Positions 1-9,634 are shown, numbered from the stretch's first letter. The stretch: 64,000 nt of DNA from Chlamydiia bacterium (GCA_030429605.1 JAUIEV010000003.1:186001-250000); one strand, 5' to 3'. Program-made: numbers and translations. Notes: generated by a model from the letters alone, not told the origin.

Positions 1-2
1 CA

Positions 3-1388
3 TTAAACGACTCCGGAGAAGATCCAAGCCCATATAATGCACAAAGTGCAAGTGCACTGCATCCAATTTATATTGGACTCCATCACCTTCCTCTTTTGAA
101 CAAAGAGGATCACCAACATATTTCTCAGTTAAGGCGGTACAACGACACGGTGAAGGTTCACTATACGCAGGTGCTGAGTGAAAAAATGACATTTCTAAGA
201 AGGTATATTGAAAGAAACAAAAACCATTTTCTTGAAAGTCCACAATACGAATCCTTTCTTTCAAAGGCAGATTGGCTCAACGAATATGCGTTATTTAAAG
301 CGTTAAAAGAGTTTCATAACGGACAAAGCTGGATTGATTGGCCGGAGCATCATAGAAATCCGTCTCAAACAAATAGGCGAAAACTTGCACATGAATTTTC
401 CAATGATGTTGAATTTTATAAGCTTGTTCAATACCTCTGCTACCTCCAACTCAAAGGTGTTCATTCGTATGCATGTTCCCAAAATGTCTTCTTAAAAGGT
501 GACATTCCTATCCTTATCAGCCCTGATAGCTGCGATGTATGGGCACACCCTGAACTATTTGATATAACAATGGCAGCAGGAGCGCCACCTGATAAATTCA
601 ATGATAAATGGCAGTATTGGGGATTTCCACTCTACAATTGGAAAGCTCATAGTGAAGAGCATTTTAGATACTGGAAGAGTAGACTTACCTATGCTAGTCA
701 TTTCTACTCAATTTACCGGATAGACCACGTTGTTGGATTCTTTAGAATTTGGGCCACAAAAAGAGGGCAGCACCCAAAGTATGGAAGTTTTCAACCTGAA
801 GACAGACGATTCTGGCTCCTCCAAGGAGAAGAAATCCTTCGCATGATGTTGAGTGCTTCATCTATGCTCCCTATTGCAGAAGACCTCGGTGTTGTACCAG
901 ATAATGTGAAAGAAAAAATTCTTTCTTTGGGAATACCTGGCACACGAGTGTTCCGCTGGGAACGCACTTGGGATGACACCTTTATCCCTTTTTCAGAGTT
1001 TACTCCGTTGAGCCTTGCCACTGTTTCAACACACGACACAGAAACGCTGCAAACATGGTGGCGCGATGAAGTTCAAGATGCAGAAGTACTTGCTGATGCC
1101 CTCACTCTTCCTTATTCAGAAGACCTTACAGAAAAAAACAGGTTTGCAATTCTTGATGCAATTCACCATGCGACCTCCCTTTTTCACATCAACCTGCTTC
1201 AAGAATATCTTGCGCTTGAGCCTGACCTCGTATGGCCAAATCCTGATGATGAACGAATCAATATACCAGGATATGTTTTGCCTTCAAATTGGACATACAA
1301 AACAAAAACGCCTTTTGAAACAATTTCTCAGCACACAGGGTTACAAAAGCAGCTTCGCCAACTGTGTTCTGGACAGAAAATAGTTTAA
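3..1388 (+). CDS. malQ: 4-alpha-glucanotransferase (amylomaltase), 5' end cut by window
   Basis: Disproportionating enzyme that transfers 1,4-glucan chains in the cytoplasm and works with glycogen synthase and phosphorylase in glycogen turnover. The reading frame is open from base 3 with no start codon that fits, and the first visible residues (LNDSGEDPSPYNAQSASALH) match the N-terminal substrate-binding region of the GH77 family, so the true start lies upstream of the window. GH77 hallmarks are visible: the nucleophile segment YRIDHVVGFF (near base 720), the acid/base segment PIAEDLGVVP (near 880) and the STHDTE segment (near 1030). About 460 of the usual roughly 530 residues are present. 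A TTG at 96 is in frame but would remove conserved sequence. Another glycogen gene, glgA, lies about 25 kb downstream. Confidence 0.95.
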   Translation, partial: LNDSGEDPSPYNAQSASALHPIYIGLHHLPLLNKEDHQHISQLRRYNDTVKVHYTQVLSEKMTFLRRYIERNKNHFLESPQYESFLSKADWLNEYALFKALKEFHNGQSWIDWPEHHRNPSQTNRRKLAHEFSNDVEFYKLVQYLCYLQLKGVHSYACSQNVFLKGDIPILISPDSCDVWAHPELFDITMAAGAPPDKFNDKWQYWGFPLYNWKAHSEEHFRYWKSRLTYASHFYSIYRIDHVVGFFRIWATKRGQHPKYGSFQPEDRRFWLLQGEEILRMMLSASSMLPIAEDLGVVPDNVKEKILSLGIPGTRVFRWERTWDDTFIPFSEFTPLSLATVSTHDTETLQTWWRDEVQDAEVLADALTLPYSEDLTEKNRFAILDAIHHATSLFHINLLQEYLALEPDLVWPNPDDERINIPGYVLPSNWTYKTKTPFETISQHTGLQKQLRQLCSGQKIV

Positions 1389-1431
1389 CAAATAATCCTG
1401 CTCTGTATATTTTCTGATAATAAAGGCAATT

Positions 1432-2868
1432 ATGCGTTACCTTTTCCTTGCACTTCTCCCTTTCCATCTTTTTGCTGCTGGTGTTTGGAGTGATCCACTC
1501 GAAATAGATACACCCGGAAGCTCAGCCGCATCATATGTGTTTCAAATCAACAACCAAAATCAAGCGGTTTCAGTATGGTCTGACGGGCTAACGAACAATG
1601 TCTATGTGAATTTCTACAATGATGAGAGTTGGCAGATCAATTCAACGCTTCTTGCAGACACCAGCGAGGGCCACACTCCCAATTTAGATGCTGCATTAAA
1701 TGATGAGGAGCTTGTACTTCTCGCATATGAGTCGAGAACTGAAGAAGGCCTTATTCAAATCTATGGTGCATACGGGAATGGTATTGAAGGGTGGTCGCAA
1801 TCACTTATTTCAGCAGTAGATACGTATGGCTCAAACCCATCTGTTTCATTAAACAGTTCCAGCCAAGGAATTCTTGCTTGGAAAGGTGAAGCAAATGAAA
1901 TTTACGGAAGAATTTTTTTTGAAGGTGAATATGGCAGTATAACAGAAATTTCGGCAACAGGTGCAAATGTTTCATTTCCAAAGGCAGGTATTGATGATAT
2001 GGGACGTGGATGGATCACCTGGTATGTCAGAGATGAGCAAACCATTTACGCATCCTATTCTACTGAAGATGAGTGGTCCCCGCCAGAAGTCGTTGCCACA
2101 TCCATTGTCAATGCAGGAGCACTACAAATACACGTCAATGCAACTGGTTCTGTCATGGTGACATGGCAAGATGCTGATGGTGGAGCATCAGCACTAAATA
2201 CTGGAGAGGGATGGACTATCCACCGCATCGTTCCGGACACTGGCTTTTTACTTAATACCGACTTTAACGATGATGAAACGGCAATTGCTGTGTGGAGAGG
2301 TGAAACGGCAATTATTTATGCAAGTCGTTTTACAGGAACTGAATGGAGCACCCCAGAAAGAATTTCTTCAACTGAAGGCTTTAACAGCTCTCCATATGTT
2401 TCATTGAGAAATAATAATACTGCAATTGCTGCATGGACAAATGGATCTGGCATACTTACAAACCAGTTTACTGGAACAAACTGGCTTGGCTTTGAAATAG
2501 CTCTTCCAGGTTCCACTTTTTCCGGTCCTCGGGTCTCGGCTACTGGTGAGGATCTAGGCGGCCTTCTTGGCGTTATCGATGCTACTTTTTTTAGTACTTT
2601 TCTTGAAGATCCTCCTCCAATCAATGGAACTGTGATCGGCCACGGGTTTTTTCAAAAAAATCAATATGGCATTGCGTGGCAGATGACTGGAGATTTTTCA
2701 ATGATCCATGTTTATGAAGGAACAAGCACAATTCCAATCTTGAGCATTCCCGCGGGTGAAAATATGGTCCTCTTTCCACAAGAGCGCTACAAGCCAAGTC
2801 AAAACTATTATATTGTTGGTGAAACAAACGTAGGCCAAACAACTGGGCGAATACTTGTTCTGCCGTAA
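1432..2868 (+). CDS. exported protein with sialidase/beta-propeller-like repeats, function unknown
   Basis: I do not recognise a named family. The first about 16 residues (MRYLFLALLPFHLFAA) form a signal peptide with a likely cleavage before GVWSD. The next about 350 residues are built from repeated units of roughly 45-50 residues in which a W-S-x-P-E/W-S-D-P start is followed by a hydrophobic strand and an AxxxW turn (for example AVSVWSDG, GILAWKGE, AIAVWRGE, AIAAWTNG). This pattern resembles blades of a beta-propeller such as those of sialidase-like or BNR-type proteins. The C-terminal about 80 residues differ and look like a separate beta domain. The protein is probably periplasmic or secreted. 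It lies 43 bases after malQ and 45 bases before another exported protein, so the three may form a transcription unit. Confidence 0.85.
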   Translation: MRYLFLALLPFHLFAAGVWSDPLEIDTPGSSAASYVFQINNQNQAVSVWSDGLTNNVYVNFYNDESWQINSTLLADTSEGHTPNLDAALNDEELVLLAYESRTEEGLIQIYGAYGNGIEGWSQSLISAVDTYGSNPSVSLNSSSQGILAWKGEANEIYGRIFFEGEYGSITEISATGANVSFPKAGIDDMGRGWITWYVRDEQTIYASYSTEDEWSPPEVVATSIVNAGALQIHVNATGSVMVTWQDADGGASALNTGEGWTIHRIVPDTGFLLNTDFNDDETAIAVWRGETAIIYASRFTGTEWSTPERISSTEGFNSSPYVSLRNNNTAIAAWTNGSGILTNQFTGTNWLGFEIALPGSTFSGPRVSATGEDLGGLLGVIDATFFSTFLEDPPPINGTVIGHGFFQKNQYGIAWQMTGDFSMIHVYEGTSTIPILSIPAGENMVLFPQERYKPSQNYYIVGETNVGQTTGRILVLP

Positions 2869-2913
2869 GTTTTTGCTTTGCATTTTTTTTCATCACTCAG
2901 ATAGTAAAAGGCT

Positions 2914-4473
2914 ATGACTATGTGCAAAAAATTCCTCGTTCTTTTCTGCTTGATCATGGCGAATGTCAGTCAACTCAATGCCACACATTTAACAAGCCTG
3001 TATCACAGTCTGTCCCCAACATCTATCCGACAGCAAATTGCTTTTTACTCGCTCTATCCGGAGACAAGTGAAGGACAAAGGGCAAAATCTCGTGCTATGG
3101 CACTTATCACAAAACACGCTCCGCACGATCTGGATATAACACTTCCCTCGACACTACCAGATATTTCCATCGAGCGTTTTTTATCTCTTATGAATCCTTT
3201 TCCTGAAAAAGAGCAGGTAGCTATTAATAGAAAGGATGCGGAGACCATACAAAACCTTTGCCGTTTTTTCCCAAACAGATCTCTTCCAGGATACTATGTC
3301 ACAACGTCTGATCGACTTGATACTTTAAAAGAAGATGAAGTGGACCTTGCTCGAGCACTGCTTATTCTCGAATACGAAACGCACGAAAAAAAAGAAGAAA
3401 AAATTGCTCAGTACGAGGCTATGCTTGATTTTATGGCTCTTGAAATCCTTGCTCGCCTTTCAAAACGAGCAACGTCTCTTGAAAAAGTCGAAGTCATGAA
3501 CGCCTATATTTTTCACGAGCTTAAATTTCGTTTCCCTCCCCACTCGTTGTGGGCGAAAGATATTGATGAATATACACTGCTCCCATCAGTCATGGATAGT
3601 CGTCTCGGCGTCTGCCTTGGTGTTTCCATTTTATACCTCTCCCTTGCACAAAGAATCGGCCTCGACCTTGAAATCGTCACACCTCCTGGGCATATCTACC
3701 TTCGCCTGCCATATGATGAGAAAAAAATTGTGATTGAAACAACTGCTCGAGGCATTGCTCTTCCTGAAGATACATACCTGAACATCAATACAAAATCTCT
3801 CAAAGAGCGCACTATCAAAGAAGTGGTTGGTCTTGCTTTTTTTAACCAAGCGTCAGTTGCTTGGAGAAAGGGAACGTATGATGTTGCAAAAGCCCGCTAC
3901 CGCCTAGCAAAGCGTTTTGTTCCAAACGACCCACTCATCAATGAACTCTTAGGATATACATGCCTCCTCACGGGTGAAAAGAAAGAAGGTGACAGGCTTC
4001 TTAAGGATGCTCTGCAAACCCCCAGCACTGACGAGATTTATCATAATGGTATCATTAAAGAGTACTTTGCCGGGACGCTCCCTCTTGAAGCATTTCCTAC
4101 AATCTTTCAAGAAGTCGATCATAAAAGAGATTCAATTAGTGAAAAGAAAAACGCACTGCGCACACTCCTTTCAAAAAATCCAAAAAGTGCAGAACTGTCA
4201 TTCCATCTTGCTATAACGTACCTACAACTTGGCAGAGGAAAAGAAGCATACGAACTCTTGAAACGATATATCCAATTTGAAGATGCTAATCCAACCGTGT
4301 TCTATCTACTCACTATGCTCAGTATTGAACGGTATAACTACGTGGCTGCTTGGAGCTATTTAGAAAAATGCAAAGGACTGTGCAAAGAAAAAAACCATTC
4401 TCCTAAAATGCTTCGATTCATTGCGCAAAACCTGCAGCAAAAACTTCCCAAACCAAAAAAACATTTCTATTAG
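2914..4473 (+). CDS. exported SirB1-type transglutaminase-like protein with TPR tail
   Basis: The N-terminus (MTMCKKFLVLFCLIMANVSQ) is a signal peptide, with likely cleavage near LNA-T. The middle holds a transglutaminase-like SirB1 domain: SRLGVCLGVSILYLSLAQRI, with the candidate catalytic Cys in GVCLG, followed by TPPGHIYLRL with the candidate His. Upstream, VEVMNAYIFHELKFRFP is typical of the family. The last about 200 residues carry TPR-like helical repeats (ASVAWRKGTYDVAKARYRLA, LSFHLAITYLQLGRGKEAYE). SirB1-TPR proteins are widespread but of unclear function; most are cytoplasmic, so the signal peptide here is notable. The substrate is unknown. Confidence 0.85.
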   Translation: MTMCKKFLVLFCLIMANVSQLNATHLTSLYHSLSPTSIRQQIAFYSLYPETSEGQRAKSRAMALITKHAPHDLDITLPSTLPDISIERFLSLMNPFPEKEQVAINRKDAETIQNLCRFFPNRSLPGYYVTTSDRLDTLKEDEVDLARALLILEYETHEKKEEKIAQYEAMLDFMALEILARLSKRATSLEKVEVMNAYIFHELKFRFPPHSLWAKDIDEYTLLPSVMDSRLGVCLGVSILYLSLAQRIGLDLEIVTPPGHIYLRLPYDEKKIVIETTARGIALPEDTYLNINTKSLKERTIKEVVGLAFFNQASVAWRKGTYDVAKARYRLAKRFVPNDPLINELLGYTCLLTGEKKEGDRLLKDALQTPSTDEIYHNGIIKEYFAGTLPLEAFPTIFQEVDHKRDSISEKKNALRTLLSKNPKSAELSFHLAITYLQLGRGKEAYELLKRYIQFEDANPTVFYLLTMLSIERYNYVAAWSYLEKCKGLCKEKNHSPKMLRFIAQNLQQKLPKPKKHFY

Positions 4474-4554
4474 TTTTATGAACACATAAATGAGTCAGTG
4501 GTTGTCTTTATTTCATAAGATGAGTAGCTTTAAATAAAAAAGGAGTAACCTCCC

Positions 4555-4974
4555 ATGCGCACGCTTTTCGTTCTCTTCTGTGCATTTACAAGCATTTTGC
4601 ATGCAGAAGCAAAGCTCGATGACTACATGCCAGTTGATATTCAAAAATATTCAGGAGTGTATTCCCTCTCCGATGATCAAAAGCAGTATCTTGCAGATTG
4701 GCTTGCAGAACATATGGGCGATGGTAAAAAAACACGGAATGAGCACCACGCAAAAGAGCTTTTCTTAAGTGAAAACGTTGAGGGAGGAAAGTTTCTACGT
4801 CTCAGTGATAATTCCCTTTGGGAAGTTGATCCAATAGATCTTTCTCGTTCAAAAATTTGGCTTTTTCCATTTCCTGTTCGCCTTCGAAAAAATGGCCGGC
4901 AAGATTTCCCTTACACAGTCACAAATATGAATACTGGCTCAAAGGTTGATGTTCGACGGGTCGGATCTCAATAA
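4555..4974 (+). CDS. small exported protein of unknown function
   Basis: Not recognised as a named family. A good ribosome-binding site (AGGAG at about 4542) precedes the ATG. The first about 18 residues (MRTLFVLFCAFTSILHAE) are a signal peptide, with likely cleavage after LHA. The mature part, about 120 residues, has no further membrane segment and no cysteine. It contains a compact beta-rich block with LRLSDNSLWEVDP and IWLFPFPVRLRKNG, suggesting a small folded envelope domain. It sits downstream of two other exported proteins and just upstream of the CIRCE-controlled clpB, from which its 3' end is separated by about 40 bases. Confidence 0.8.
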   Translation: MRTLFVLFCAFTSILHAEAKLDDYMPVDIQKYSGVYSLSDDQKQYLADWLAEHMGDGKKTRNEHHAKELFLSENVEGGKFLRLSDNSLWEVDPIDLSRSKIWLFPFPVRLRKNGRQDFPYTVTNMNTGSKVDVRRVGSQ

Positions 4975-5012
4975 ATTCAATGAACTGATACTTAATTTGT
5001 TATGATAGTTTA

Positions 5013-5039
5013 TTAGCACTTGATTGACATAAGTGCTAA
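5013..5039 (+). promoter_or_regulatory. CIRCE operator (HrcA binding site) before clpB
   Basis: A perfect inverted repeat, TTAGCACTT - 9 bases - AAGTGCTAA, matches the CIRCE consensus (TTAGCACTC-N9-GAGTGCTAA) except for the last base of each arm, and those two changes still pair with each other. Its spacing (9-9-9) is exact. CIRCE is the operator of the heat-shock repressor HrcA. It lies 50 bases before the clpB ATG and overlaps the likely -35 box. Confidence 0.93.
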
Positions 5040-5053
5040 TAATATGATAGGAT
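5024..5053 (+). promoter_or_regulatory. candidate vegetative-sigma promoter of clpB
   Basis: TTGACA (5024-5029) lies in the 9-base centre and right-hand side of the CIRCE element. An 18-base spacer leads to TAGGAT (5048-5053). A shorter-spaced TATGAT at 5043 is an alternative -10. HrcA bound to CIRCE would directly block RNA polymerase. The -35 is clear; the -10 choice is uncertain. Confidence 0.55.
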
Positions 5054-5088
5054 GAAAGACAACCTGAATAGATATAGGAGGTTACGTC

Positions 5089-7590
5089 ATGAATCCTCAA
5101 TTCACACACAATGTACTGGAGGCATTTGAAGCTGCTGTCACTGAGGCTTCAAACGAGAAAAACACCGAAATATCCGAACTTCACGTACTTGAAGCTCTTC
5201 TTCAACAAAAGCATGGGTACGTCTCTCGTTTTTTGACTCACCTGCAAGTAGACATCCCCGAATTTTCAAAAAGCCTTCATGCAGCTATAGCAGCTCTTCC
5301 GAAATTTGAAACCTCTCCACAAAAACCTGATATGAGCAGGTCTTTGATAACTTCTATTCAAAAAGCAGAAGAGATTTCTAAGTCATGGGGCGATTCGTAT
5401 GTAAGCACGGACCACCTCCTTGTTGGATTCTTTCAAACAAGTATTCCCTTTTTTACAGAGTGGCTCCGTCGTATGAAACACACTCCACAGAGCCTAGAAA
5501 CGATCCTAAAAGAGATGCGAGGCGGAAAAACCATCGACTCCCCTTCCTCAGAAAGCTCTCTTGATGCCATCAATAAATACTGCAAAAACCTCACAGAACA
5601 AGCGCGCAAAGGCAAATTAGATCCTGTCATTGGACGAGATGAAGAAATTCGAAGAGCCATCCAAGTGCTTTCAAGAAGAACAAAAAATAACCCCCTATTA
5701 ATAGGTGAACCCGGTGTCGGGAAAACTGCAATTGCAGAAGGACTTGCACATAGAATTATCCAAAAAGATGTTCCTGATGTGTTGCACGGGAAAGAGCTTG
5801 TTGCGTTAGACATGGGAAGCTTAATTGCCGGCACAAAATTTCGTGGCGAATTTGAAGAACGGCTCAAAGGGATCCTAGACGAAATAAGTAAAAGTGATGG
5901 CCAAATTCTTCTCTTCATTGATGAAGTGCATACTCTTGTTGGAGCCGGTGCAACAGAAGGGGCAATGGATGCAGCAAACCTGCTTAAACCTGCATTGTCT
6001 CGAGGCGAACTCCATTGTATTGGCGCAACCACACTAAAAGAATATCAAAAATACATTGAAAAAGATGCAGCCCTTGAAAGACGGTTTCAGTCTATACTCG
6101 TGAACGAGCCAACTCTAGAAGATGCAATTTCTATCTTACGAGGCTTAAAAGAACGGTACGAAAATTTTCACGGCGTAAAAATCACTGAAGATGCCCTCCA
6201 TGCTTCTGTTATGCTTTCAAGTAGATACATAACAGACAGACAACTACCCGATAAAGCAATCGACCTGATTGATGAAGCTGCAAGCCTTATACGAATGCAA
6301 ATTGGAAGCGTCCCACTGCCAATTGATACGTGCCAAAGAGAACTTTCCACACTGATTGTGAAGCACGAAGCGATAAAAAGGGAAAAAGGAGACACTCAAG
6401 GCCTGCAAGATGAAATCGACAAAAAGAAAAAAGAGCTTGAGGCTTTAAGCGCTCGTTGGGAAGAGGAAAAAAAGCTGATTACTACGGTAAAAAACGAAAA
6501 AAATGCTCTAGAGAAACTAAAACATGATGAAGAGGAAGCTGAAAGGGCATCTCACTATGAGCGAGTAGCCGAAATCAGGTACAAACTTCTTCCTCAAAAA
6601 GTGCAAGAAATCAAAGAGACTGAAGAGAAAATCGCTGCGCTCCCCTCTCGATTACTTCAAGAAGAAGTCGACGAAACACTGATAGCACAGATCGTTGCAA
6701 AATGGACCGGCATTCCGGTTCAAAAAATGCTCGAACATGAAACTGAGAAACTCCTTCACCTTGAACACGCACTGCAAAAACGAGTCATCGGCCAGCAGGC
6801 TGCCATTACTGCTGTGAGTGATGCGATCAGACGGAGCAGAAGTGGATTAAGCGATCCCAAAAGACCTCTTGGAGCATTTCTTTTCCTAGGACCGACAGGC
6901 GTCGGAAAAACAGAGTTAGCCAAAGCACTCGCAGAGACGCTCTTTGACAATGAGGATACTATCGTCCGAATCGACATGTCAGAATATATGGAAAAGCATA
7001 GTGTTTCAAAGCTGATTGGAGCACCTCCAGGATACATCGGGCATGACGATGGCGGCCTCCTGACTGAAACTCTTCGTAGAAGACCGTACTCGGTTGTCCT
7101 CTTGGATGAAGTTGAGAAAGCGCATACTGATGTGTATAACATCCTTCTACAAGTCTTTGATGACGGACGTATAACCGACAGCAAAGGGCGTGTCGTCAAT
7201 TGCAAAAACGCATTGTTTATTATGACATCAAATCTTCAAGAAGAGATGTTGAAAGCACACTTCCGACCTGAATTTATTAATAGAGTTGATGAGATTCTCG
7301 TCTTCAATCCCCTTCAGGAAAAAGACATGGAGGCCATTGTAGAGATTCAGCTTAGCACACTTGCCCAGCGAATGAAGCTGCAGGGATATACCTTTGTATG
7401 GGATTCGTCTGCATGTGCGCTTCTTGCGAAAAGAGGATATGACCCGATTTATGGCGCAAGACCTTTAAAACGCCTCATACAAAACCAGGTTGTCAACACA
7501 CTTTCAAAAAGCATTCTTCAGGGTGATTTAGGAGAAAATGCGACGGTAAAACTCTCTGTAAAAGAGGATGAGCTTATCACAACCATGTAA
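5089..7590 (+). CDS. clpB: ClpB disaggregase (HSP100 ATPase)
   Basis: Hexameric AAA+ chaperone that, with DnaK, pulls proteins out of heat-induced aggregates in the cytoplasm. A Clp N-domain occupies about residues 1-150. AAA domain 1 has Walker [10 protein letters not shown] and Walker [16 protein letters not shown] coiled-coil M-domain runs from about 395 to 530. AAA domain 2 has Walker [10 protein letters not shown], the pore segment GYIGHDDGG and Walker [12 protein letters not shown]. The end [11 protein letters not shown] is typical. At 833 residues it is shorter than most ClpB proteins (about 855-870). Part of the gap is in AAA domain 2, where only about 8 residues separate MTSNL from [11 protein letters not shown], against about 28 in E. 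coli ClpB as I recall it. AGGAGG sits just before the ATG. Expression is probably repressed by HrcA through the upstream CIRCE. Confidence 0.97.
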   Translation: MNPQFTHNVLEAFEAAVTEASNEKNTEISELHVLEALLQQKHGYVSRFLTHLQVDIPEFSKSLHAAIAALPKFETSPQKPDMSRSLITSIQKAEEISKSWGDSYVSTDHLLVGFFQTSIPFFTEWLRRMKHTPQSLETILKEMRGGKTIDSPSSESSLDAINKYCKNLTEQARKGKLDPVIGRDEEIRRAIQVLSRRTKNNPLLIGEPGVGKTAIAEGLAHRIIQKDVPDVLHGKELVALDMGSLIAGTKFRGEFEERLKGILDEISKSDGQILLFIDEVHTLVGAGATEGAMDAANLLKPALSRGELHCIGATTLKEYQKYIEKDAALERRFQSILVNEPTLEDAISILRGLKERYENFHGVKITEDALHASVMLSSRYITDRQLPDKAIDLIDEAASLIRMQIGSVPLPIDTCQRELSTLIVKHEAIKREKGDTQGLQDEIDKKKKELEALSARWEEEKKLITTVKNEKNALEKLKHDEEEAERASHYERVAEIRYKLLPQKVQEIKETEEKIAALPSRLLQEEVDETLIAQIVAKWTGIPVQKMLEHETEKLLHLEHALQKRVIGQQAAITAVSDAIRRSRSGLSDPKRPLGAFLFLGPTGVGKTELAKALAETLFDNEDTIVRIDMSEYMEKHSVSKLIGAPPGYIGHDDGGLLTETLRRRPYSVVLLDEVEKAHTDVYNILLQVFDDGRITDSKGRVVNCKNALFIMTSNLQEEMLKAHFRPEFINRVDEILVFNPLQEKDMEAIVEIQLSTLAQRMKLQGYTFVWDSSACALLAKRGYDPIYGARPLKRLIQNQVVNTLSKSILQGDLGENATVKLSVKEDELITTM

Positions 7591-7595
7591 GCGAT

Positions 7596-7625
7596 AAGGC
7601 CGGCATGACGTCCTATGCCGGTCTT
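7596..7625. terminator. intrinsic terminator shared by clpB and the convergent membrane-protein gene
   Basis: An 11-bp stem, AAGGCCGGCAT / ATGCCGGTCTT with one G-U pair, and an 8-base loop lies just after the clpB stop. It is followed by a T-rich stretch on the plus strand (ACTGTTTTATT). The distal arm overlaps the stop codon of the gene arriving from the other strand. The plus direction fits better than the minus. Confidence 0.7.
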
Positions 7626-8103
7626 ACTGTTTTATTGGGGAGAAAAACTCTTTAAACTGCGACTGAAGAATCCCAGGAACAATTTCATCTATCCCTTTCT
7701 TGTCATACATAAGAAAATAGGTGCAGGCAAACATGACACCGAGCGCAGGCGAAAAAAGCGCAACAAGAAGTGAGAGTCCACACACAAAAAACCGTTTTAA
7801 GGAAAGAAACTTTTTCGCAAAGAGCGTCTTGAAAAAGGTGCTCTTGAATCCGGAACAAAAATACAAAATACCGCTTACAACGAGCATAGATACAACATAC
7901 ACCCCCCACAAAAGATCAGCAATAAGAAGGACGAGAAAGAAAAAACGCGCAAAAACGGTAGAAAGAAGTCTATCTTTTAACGACGCTGTTTTTCCCTCAT
8001 CAAAACCTTCAAGGTGCTCAAAAAGTTCGCCCTGGGTGAGTGATTCATCTCCCGCAGCATCCCCTTTCTCACCATCGAAAATTTCGTAAATCGCCATGTA
8101 CAT
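7624..8103 (-). CDS. small membrane protein, function unknown
   Basis: I do not recognise a named family. The first about 45 residues are acidic and soluble (EIFDGEKGDAAGDESLTQGE), followed by hydrophobic segments at about residues 50-82 (FARFFFLVLLIADLLWGVYV and beyond, probably two passes) and about 105-135 (FVCGLSLLVALFSPALGVMF). A short soluble tail follows, so an inner-membrane protein with about four passes is likely. It starts five bases after the sthA stop, so the two are probably co-transcribed. The ORF is convergent with clpB and shares its terminator region. It may start at the second methionine. Confidence 0.75.
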   Translation of the reverse strand: MYMAIYEIFDGEKGDAAGDESLTQGELFEHLEGFDEGKTASLKDRLLSTVFARFFFLVLLIADLLWGVYVVSMLVVSGILYFCSGFKSTFFKTLFAKKFLSLKRFFVCGLSLLVALFSPALGVMFACTYFLMYDKKGIDEIVPGILQSQFKEFFSPIKQ

Positions 8104-8108
8104 TCCTT

Positions 8109-9509
8109 CTAGAGTTTGTGTTTCACCTTATTATATCCATTCAAGGCTGCAATTCGGTATCCTTCCGCATACGTCGGATAGTTAAACACTTGATTGATAA
8201 AATAGTCAATCCGTGCATTAAAAGTCATGGCAACCTGTCCAATATGTATCACTTCTGTTGCAGATCTTCCAATAATGTGGATTCCTAGAATCTCCAACGT
8301 TTCGGCGTGAAACAGTATTTTAAACATACCTGGGTCATTTCCCGCTATCTGATTTCTTGCAATTTCATAATAATATGCTCGACCGATTTCATATTTATAC
8401 CCTTTTTTCTGGAGCTCCTCCTCTGTTAAACCAACTGAAGATATTTCTGGAATTGTGTAAATACCGATCGGAAAAAATGTTGGGAAAGGATGCGCTTCAG
8501 CTCCAAACGCATACCGCGCAGCTAATCGTCCTTGCTCCATACTTGTTGAAGCGAGACATGGACCACCTATTACATCTCCAACTGCATAAATTGTATCCTG
8601 AGCAGTTTCAAAAAGAGGATTTACCGGTATGTGCCCTCTGGCATTGACCGAAAGACCTGCATTTTCTATAGCAAGCGTATCTACGTTCGCTACTCGTCCA
8701 AGCGCAAACAAAAGCACCTGCGCTTCTAAAGATGTCTCATCAGAAAATGTGACCTTTGCATGGCTATTGCACTTCTCAATTTTCTCAACATTTTTATTTC
8801 CAATGAACTTTAGGCCAATTTCTGACAGTGCATGCGTAAAATGCGCTCCAACCTCTTTATCGAGCAGTGGAAGCATAGTATCACCCTTATCGACAACTGT
8901 GACCTCTGTTCCAAGTGCTGCGTAAAAACTCGCATATTCTGAACCAATAACGCCCCCACCTAAAACACACATTGTTTTTGGGACATGGTCAATTGACAAC
9001 AGTCTCGTAGAATCGAGAATTGTTGAGTCATCAAAAGGGACATGATTCGGATTTCTTGGCTTTGACCCCGTTGCAATGACGACTTTATCCGTTTTTATGA
9101 GATGTATTTTTTTTCCCGATGAATCATGAACCACAATGGTGTATGGATCAACAAATGAGGCAATACCTGTAATTAAGCGAATTGCATTTTTTGCAAATTG
9201 TTTAAGAATAATATTTCTTTGATACTCAAGAACACGCTGTAAACGATAGTTTAAGTCTCCTGAACTGACATTTCGATTAATAGCCTCTTTTCCATAAAAC
9301 GAGCGTTTGTAAAAACCTGTCAGATCAAGAATCGCTTCTCGTAAAGATTTTGAAGGAATTGTTCCTGAGTTGAGTGAACCACCACCAGGCAGCGCATCTT
9401 TTTCTATAACGACAACTCGCTTTCCCAACTTTGCTACTTGTATTGCAGCTTTTTGACCTGCTGGACCAGATCCTATAATAACTGCATCAACCTCTAGCTC
9501 CACACACAC
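8109..9509 (-). CDS. sthA: soluble pyridine nucleotide transhydrogenase
   Basis: FAD flavoprotein that moves hydride between NADPH and NAD+ in the cytoplasm and so balances the two nicotinamide pools. The N-terminal FAD site is AVIIGSGPAGQ and the NAD(P) site is CVLGGGVIGSEYASF. The FAD-binding YAVGDVIGGP and the C-terminal dimerisation segment IPTGIYTIPEISSVG-like sequence (here FPIGIYTIPEISSVGLTEEE) match SthA closely. Where disulfide reductases have CxxxxC, this protein reads GGGSLNSGTIPSKSL. SthA enzymes usually keep one Cys there (GGGCTHWGTIPSK); here it is Ser, in keeping with a non-disulfide mechanism. The start is a GTG, either at 9509 or at 9503, where GGAG is better spaced. It heads a two-gene unit with the membrane protein downstream. 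Confidence 0.93.
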   Translation of the reverse strand: MCVELEVDAVIIGSGPAGQKAAIQVAKLGKRVVVIEKDALPGGGSLNSGTIPSKSLREAILDLTGFYKRSFYGKEAINRNVSSGDLNYRLQRVLEYQRNIILKQFAKNAIRLITGIASFVDPYTIVVHDSSGKKIHLIKTDKVVIATGSKPRNPNHVPFDDSTILDSTRLLSIDHVPKTMCVLGGGVIGSEYASFYAALGTEVTVVDKGDTMLPLLDKEVGAHFTHALSEIGLKFIGNKNVEKIEKCNSHAKVTFSDETSLEAQVLLFALGRVANVDTLAIENAGLSVNARGHIPVNPLFETAQDTIYAVGDVIGGPCLASTSMEQGRLAARYAFGAEAHPFPTFFPIGIYTIPEISSVGLTEEELQKKGYKYEIGRAYYYEIARNQIAGNDPGMFKILFHAETLEILGIHIIGRSATEVIHIGQVAMTFNARIDYFINQVFNYPTYAEGYRIAALNGYNKVKHKL

Positions 9510-9578
9510 TCCATACCTAGTAGTAAATTTTTTTTTACCAAGTATCTCCCCTTTTCTTCAATGTAGAAGTGAATTCTA

Positions 9579-9607
9579 TTGTCGAATAACGGAATCCATG
9601 GTAGTAT
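9579..9607 (+). promoter_or_regulatory. candidate promoter of rpmB
   Basis: TTGTCG (9579-9584), a 17-base spacer and TAGTAT (9602-9607) fit a sigma-66/70-type promoter. It lies 28 bases before the rpmB ATG in the divergent gap between sthA and rpmB. Confidence 0.45.
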
Positions 9608-9634
9608 TCTTAAAAAAAATTTCGGAGTACTCTC

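Noticed and set aside
5433-6032. 199-residue ORF on the minus strand within clpB
   Set aside because: Antisense shadow of clpB with no family features; the sense frame is unambiguous.
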